Source of the DNA: SIG607 sp045537575
GTDB taxonomy: Bacteria > Bacillota > Clostridia > Oscillospirales > Acutalibacteraceae
Direction of reading: 5' to 3'
Assembly (NCBI GenBank): GCA_045537575.1
Contig: JAZSPU010000006.1
Span: forward strand, 1 to 64,000
Length of the DNA: 64,000 nucleotides
Within the stretch, counting starts at the first letter, position 1, and every line of letters begins with the position of its first letter. Below are positions 60,365 through 64,000 of this stretch, one piece after another. The notes below the pieces were generated by a model. The model had not been told where the DNA came from. It made no database searches and saw nothing but the letters and a program-made list of their open reading frames with translations. Made by a program: the position numbers and the translations under genes.

Positions 60365-61093
60365 TTATTTTGACATATTTTCAATAAATTCTTTACTATT
60401 AGCCACAGCCTTTTGTGATTTTTCATTTTCCTCTAAAAGTGTGCCCTTAATATTTCTTAAGTAAATTTTAACGTCACTCGGAATAGAAATATCCTTATCA
60501 AAGGCGCAATTATAGTAGCCTTCCTTAAGGGGTGTTCCCTCGTCTTCCAAAACACCGCTGAGATAGTTGTCAAAATATTTACGTCCCATATCGCCGGTTA
60601 TTATAAGCATACACTGGGCATCTGTTACTATAACACTCTGAAGGCGTTGCATCATAGTATTTTGATACTGCGCGGTTGAAGCGCCGGTCTCATAGGTACA
60701 GTTTATAACCTGCACGTGAACCTCGCCGTCACCGTTATAATCTTTACAGTACTGCGCAAAATAGTCCTGAATTTCAGGAATATACATATCAGCAAGTATT
60801 CTGTTATCGTAAATAAGGATTTTTAAATCAGGCTTTTTCTTGTTTAAACAAGAGACAGTAGCAAATATAACTACGCTAAGACACAAAACGGTAATTACAA
60901 TAGCTCTCCAATGATAGTAGAAAAAGTGGCTTATTTTTTCACCGAAGGTTTTAGGCTTGATTTCATTTTCGTAAGCCTTATGCTCCCTTTCCCCTTCTTC
61001 TAACGCTTTTGCCTGCATTGCTTTAAGTTCAAGAAAATCCTTTCTCGCTTTATCGCGCTGCGCTAAAGTTTCGCTTTTTTTATTTTCGCTCAT
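60365..61093 (-). CDS. Uncharacterised single-pass membrane protein
   Basis: 242 residues, not recognised. A charged N-terminal coiled-coil-like region (about 1-55: QRDKARKDFLELKAMQAKA) is followed by one membrane helix near 63-84. The remaining ~155 residues are external and mixed alpha/beta, with LKILIYDNRILADMYIPEIQDYFAQYCKDYNG and QCMLIITGDMGRKYFDNYLSG. The gaps of 3 and 14 bases tie it to the LTA-synthase-like and CapA genes, so an envelope role is likely. Confidence 0.75.
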   Translation of the reverse strand: MSENKKSETLAQRDKARKDFLELKAMQAKALEEGEREHKAYENEIKPKTFGEKISHFFYYHWRAIVITVLCLSVVIFATVSCLNKKKPDLKILIYDNRILADMYIPEIQDYFAQYCKDYNGDGEVHVQVINCTYETGASTAQYQNTMMQRLQSVIVTDAQCMLIITGDMGRKYFDNYLSGVLEDEGTPLKEGYYNCAFDKDISIPSDVKIYLRNIKGTLLEENEKSQKAVANSKEFIENMSK

Positions 61094-61096
61094 AAA

Positions 61097-62302
61097 TTAC
61101 TCCTTTAAAAATATGGCAGGACTTTCCATTTCAAGTATCTGCTCATTATAGAACTGTGATTTTTTCTGAAGCTCTGCGTCAAGGGTTTCAAAGCCGTGCT
61201 CCTCGGTCAAGGTAGGTACGCTTGAGAAAAGATTTGTACCAAGACCTAATTTTTCTCCCTCAATAGTAGCGCCCAAAGCGGCAATGGTTGTGGGAAACAA
61301 ATCAAAGGTGCCGAATTTACGGTTTTTCTCCTTTGTGGGCGCAAGGGAAGAATTTATAAAACAGTTATAAACGGTACGTGTATAGTTTTTGTCTATATTC
61401 TTTAAGAACTCAGGGTCCATAGTCAGATGGTCGCCGCATATTACTATAGTTGTATTCTCGTAAAAAGGCTGTTCCTTTATCCAGTCAACAAATTCAAGAA
61501 CTCTTTTTGATGAGCAGGAAAGCACGTTAGCGTACTGATTATCCCAATTAGCTTTGCAGTCCTTACATTCATATCCGTCGGGGAAATGCGTATCGGCTGT
61601 CAGCATTGTAAAGTTGAAGGGTTCTGAGCTTTTATAAAGCTTTTCTATCTCTTCCTTAGCAAAATCAAAAAGCTTATCGTCCTCAAAGCCCCACCATTGT
61701 CTATAATCCTTAGGCAGTCTTTTTTCGGCTTTAAGGGAGTTTATATCCACGATGTTCATATCACCGTGTTCGGTAAAATAAGTTTTTCTGCCGCCAAAAT
61801 CAGCGTCACTGCCCACAAGCAGAGTTTGATTGTAGCCCTCTTTTTTAAGAATTTCTGCTAAAGTAGTAACACCGGGCATAAAGGAATTTTGTCCGCCGTA
61901 GGTTTCACTGGCAATGGGCACCTTTATAAGCATACCCGAGGTCTGAGCCACCATAGCAGCCGAAGTCCATGTAGTGCCCGAGTAGGAAAGAGCGCCGCCG
62001 AAACTTTCGGTATTAGAAAAATTCACATTATCATTGGCAAGTTTTTCAAGCTCGGGAATAAAATTATCGGTAATATTGCCCCCTGCCGAAGTATCGGCAT
62101 AGGTACATTCCATAGATTCCAGCATTATGTATATTAAATTACGCTTCTTTTCGGGGAAGGTTATTTTCACATCACTGGGATTTTTATAATTTTGTATAAT
62201 AAAATCCGATTCGGTGGAAGCAACACTTATATAGCTTACCACCTCAAGCTTTGCAACAAACAAAGTTAACGCAACAAGAAGGGTGGAAAGCGCCACGGGC
62301 AT
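61097..62302 (-). CDS. LTA-synthase-like sulfatase domain, downstream part of an interrupted gene
   Basis: 401 residues: the end of the membrane region (helix near 5-28) and the complete extracellular phosphoglycerol-transferase/sulfatase domain. Motifs: LIYIMLESMECTYAD (metal Glu), SYSGTTWTSAAMVAQTSG (nucleophile Thr), ADTHFPDG (His) and VICGDHLTMD (Asp, His). It is in the same reading frame as 62324-62641 and is separated from it only by one TGA. The ATG given here has no ribosome binding site, so natural initiation here is doubtful. Intact, the protein would polymerise glycerol-phosphate or a related teichoic polymer. Confidence 0.85.
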   Translation of the reverse strand: MPVALSTLLVALTLFVAKLEVVSYISVASTESDFIIQNYKNPSDVKITFPEKKRNLIYIMLESMECTYADTSAGGNITDNFIPELEKLANDNVNFSNTESFGGALSYSGTTWTSAAMVAQTSGMLIKVPIASETYGGQNSFMPGVTTLAEILKKEGYNQTLLVGSDADFGGRKTYFTEHGDMNIVDINSLKAEKRLPKDYRQWWGFEDDKLFDFAKEEIEKLYKSSEPFNFTMLTADTHFPDGYECKDCKANWDNQYANVLSCSSKRVLEFVDWIKEQPFYENTTIVICGDHLTMDPEFLKNIDKNYTRTVYNCFINSSLAPTKEKNRKFGTFDLFPTTIAALGATIEGEKLGLGTNLFSSVPTLTEEHGFETLDAELQKKSQFYNEQILEMESPAIFLKE

Positions 62303-62323
62303 AGCAATTTTTTTAACAAAATC

Positions 62324-62641
62324 TCAAAATTTACTAAGACAGTACCGAGCATATCTTTCATTTGCTTTAAATTTTTTAATAAAACCGCCCAAAAAGAGAT
62401 ACGAAAAAACTTGGGCAGCAGTAAGCAAAATGGGATACACACCCACCTGTATAACAACACTGCCTGCAAGTGAGCGGTTTGCTCCGTTTGCGGGAGATTT
62501 TAACTGAAAAAGAATCTGGTCAAGGTAAATATGGTCATATTTCCTTAAAAGCCATATGGTAAAGAAGAAAAGCAAATTACCTAAAAACAGTATTACAAGC
62601 CATGCAATAAGTTTTTTGTTTACCTTTTTATTGTTTGACAA
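62324..62641 (-). pseudogene. N-terminal part of the LTA-synthase-like gene, ends at in-frame TGA
   Basis: 105 codons from a TTG start (AGAGGG six bases upstream), with two membrane helices and a loop (LDQILFQLKSPANGANRSL). It ends at a TGA (62326-62324) and then continues in the same frame, with no further stop, through DFVKKIAMPVALS into the sulfatase part. Together they give a 514-codon open frame with one internal UGA, a normal plan for this family. Either a real nonsense mutation, readthrough, or a base-call error. Confidence 0.75.
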
Positions 62642-62673
62642 CTTTTTCCCTCTCTTCAAAAAATACTACCCTT

Positions 62674-62702
62674 ATTTTATATCTTTAAGGTTAAATAGTC
62701 AA
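62674..62702 (-). promoter_or_regulatory. Promoter of the LTA-synthase-like/CapA operon
   Basis: Minus strand TTGACT, 17 bp, TAAAAT, about 33 bases before the TTG start. Confidence 0.65.
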
Positions 62703-62751
62703 GAGAAGGAAAGAATATTAACAATTCCGAAACAAAAGTCTCTTTTTTTAG

Positions 62752-62790
62752 GCGCAAAAAAATAGCTGTGTCAGCCGACACAGCTATTTT
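62752..62790 (-). terminator. Terminator after the surface protein gene
   Basis: 14-bp stem AAAATAGCTGTGTC/GACACAGCTATTTT with loop AGCC; seven T on the minus strand follow the stem. Confidence 0.87.
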
Positions 62791-62795
62791 ATTAA

Positions 62796-64000
62796 TTATT
62801 CAGCCTTATTGCTTTTCTTTCTGTAAACAAGAAGGGCTATAATACCAAGAGCCAGAACACTAGCAATAACCAAAAGAATTGCAATGTGATTTGCGTCTCC
62901 TGTTGCAGGGGGATCTACAGGTTTTTCGTAGGTGTTAACAAATTTAACACTTCTCTGTGCCTCATCGCCCACCTTGAACTGTGCTGTAGCCACTAAACTA
63001 CCCTTATTATCGTCAGCAACGGTAATGATTACGCTGTATTCTCTGGTATCATATACCATGCCGCTTTCGGCCTCGCCGATCTTTTCCTTAACTGTGTAGT
63101 TGTAGGTTCCTGCTTCCTTAAAGGTAAGTGTCTTGAAGGTAATCTTGCCTTCCTCATCGTTCGTCTGAAGATCAAGCTCTGCTCCGTCCTTATCGTAAAG
63201 GGCAAACTCGAACTCTTTATCTTTAAGCTCTCTGCCTTCCAGAACCTTCGTTGCTTCAAGTGTATAGGTTGCATCTGCAGCGGAATATTCGTTTACAACG
63301 ATAATTCCGTCGTTTTCGCTTTCTACCTGAATGTTAAGAACAGTTCTGCCTGTGCTATCCATAGCCTCGGTTACCTTAACGGTAACAACATGTTCCTTGG
63401 TATCGTATTTAATACCGTCCTTCTTGCCGTCCTCGGCGCCTTCGGGGAGAACCTCTTTTACTACATAGTAGTATTCTCCTGCTTGAGTATAGGTGAGATA
63501 GCTGGTCTTAACCACATTACCTTCATCGTCAGTTATATCAATATCCTTAAACTCGAAATTCTTTCCTACGTTAGAAGCGGTAAGAACAGCCTCGCCTACA
63601 GCATTTATTTTGCCGTCAGCACCCTTAAGAGCCTGATAAAGCTCAAAGGTGAACATTCCGTCATTAAGGGTTTTATTATACTGCTTTTCTCCGGTAATCG
63701 AAGCCGACTGCTTTTCGGGTTTAATTTCATTATTAAAGATCACGTCGGTTTGTTCGGTTGTTTCTCCATTAAGAACCTTGGTAATCTCTTTATCAGTTAC
63801 AAGCTGTCCTGAAAGGTTATCGGTTACGTCGATTTCCACAATATAATATGCGGCATCGTAAATCATAAGTTCGTCCTTTTCTTCGGGGACAACTTCTTTA
63901 ATAATGTAGCGGTAACCGCCTATGGTATCATAGGTGATTGCGCCGAAATTAACATTTCCCTCAGCATCGTTGCTTACAGTCTTTATGAGACTTACAGGTG
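62796..64000 (-). CDS. Sortase-anchored pilin-like surface protein, 5' end outside the window
   Basis: About 400 C-terminal residues are visible; the frame is open to the window edge. It consists of tandem beta-sandwich repeats of the Spy0128/FctA kind (FTFELYQALKGADGK...YTQAGEYYYVVKEVLP; FEFALYDKDG...FKEAGTYNYTVKEKIG), in which Lys-Asn isopeptide bonds are typical. The C-terminus has a PPATG sortase motif, a membrane helix and YRKKSNKAE. It is wall-anchored or part of a pilus. No sortase gene is in the window. Confidence 0.9.
   Translation of the reverse strand, partial: PVSLIKTVSNDAEGNVNFGAITYDTIGGYRYIIKEVVPEEKDELMIYDAAYYIVEIDVTDNLSGQLVTDKEITKVLNGETTEQTDVIFNNEIKPEKQSASITGEKQYNKTLNDGMFTFELYQALKGADGKINAVGEAVLTASNVGKNFEFKDIDITDDEGNVVKTSYLTYTQAGEYYYVVKEVLPEGAEDGKKDGIKYDTKEHVVTVKVTEAMDSTGRTVLNIQVESENDGIIVVNEYSAADATYTLEATKVLEGRELKDKEFEFALYDKDGAELDLQTNDEEGKITFKTLTFKEAGTYNYTVKEKIGEAESGMVYDTREYSVIITVADDNKGSLVATAQFKVGDEAQRSVKFVNTYEKPVDPPATGDANHIAILLVIASVLALGIIALLVYRKKSNKAE

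Noticed and set aside
62324..62326. Selenocysteine codon
   Set aside because: The bases after the TGA (AT-rich, with a run of seven A) do not form a bacterial SECIS hairpin, and LTA synthases have no known selenocysteine at this loop.

Overview
The window is a gene-dense stretch (about 55 protein genes, short gaps, moderate-to-low GC) of a Gram-positive, endospore-lineage Clostridia chromosome, most likely an uncultured gut member. The reasons are two sporulation genes (spoIIE, spoIID), a T-box leader, a glycine riboswitch, sigma-A promoters with near-consensus boxes and 16-18 bp spacers, strong purine-rich ribosome binding sites, a bile-salt-hydrolase-type enzyme, several glycosidases and a sortase-anchored pilin-like protein. 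No plasmid, phage, insertion sequence or CRISPR array is visible. UGA is used as a normal stop codon in several genes.

Layout. 1-8 kb: the end of pgk, DUF1653 and trmL, a membrane protein, purC, a bile salt hydrolase, a membrane-anchored PstS-like protein, a DUF559 gene flanked by inverted palindromes, and an XRE regulator with a beta-helix tail. 7.5-8.3 kb: divergent tRNA-Ala and tRNA-Gln genes followed by two arrays of small variable hairpins with a tRNA 3' relic between them. 8.3-18 kb: GH3 glucosidase, 4Fe-4S aldo/keto reductase, HtrA protease, SGNH and alpha/beta hydrolases, and an OPT transporter coupled to a PqqD-like protein. 18-26 kb: two potassium uptake systems (trkA-trkH and ktrB-ktrA) with an alpha-galactosidase-type enzyme and a lipoprotein NagZ between them. 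26-31 kb: glycine-riboswitch-controlled AGCS symporter, asnA, hpt, GH130, and a third hairpin array. 31-37.5 kb: a parB/noc-like gene and the rsmG-mnmG-mnmE cluster, an origin-proximal arrangement in many Bacillota, here with an extra YD-like membrane protein. 37.6-50 kb: spoIIE, a tandem GH16 pair, orphan PTS IIC-nth-pyridoxamine kinase-MATE operon, spoIID, and a membrane-transporter/M20 peptidase operon. 50-59 kb: a methionine/one-carbon operon (ABC exporter, citrate synthase, metF, metH reactivation domain, metH) and T-box-controlled tyrS. 59-64 kb: an envelope operon (LTA-synthase-like gene broken by an in-frame TGA, a single-pass protein, a CapA lipoprotein) and the end of a surface protein.

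The strongest candidates for undescribed biology are the arrays of sequence-variable mini-hairpins with conserved spacers, the DUF559 cassette with inverted palindromic ends, the OPT-PqqD pair, the UGA-interrupted LTA synthase, and the DUF5058-like/M20 operon. All calls come from reading the sequence; no database search was run.
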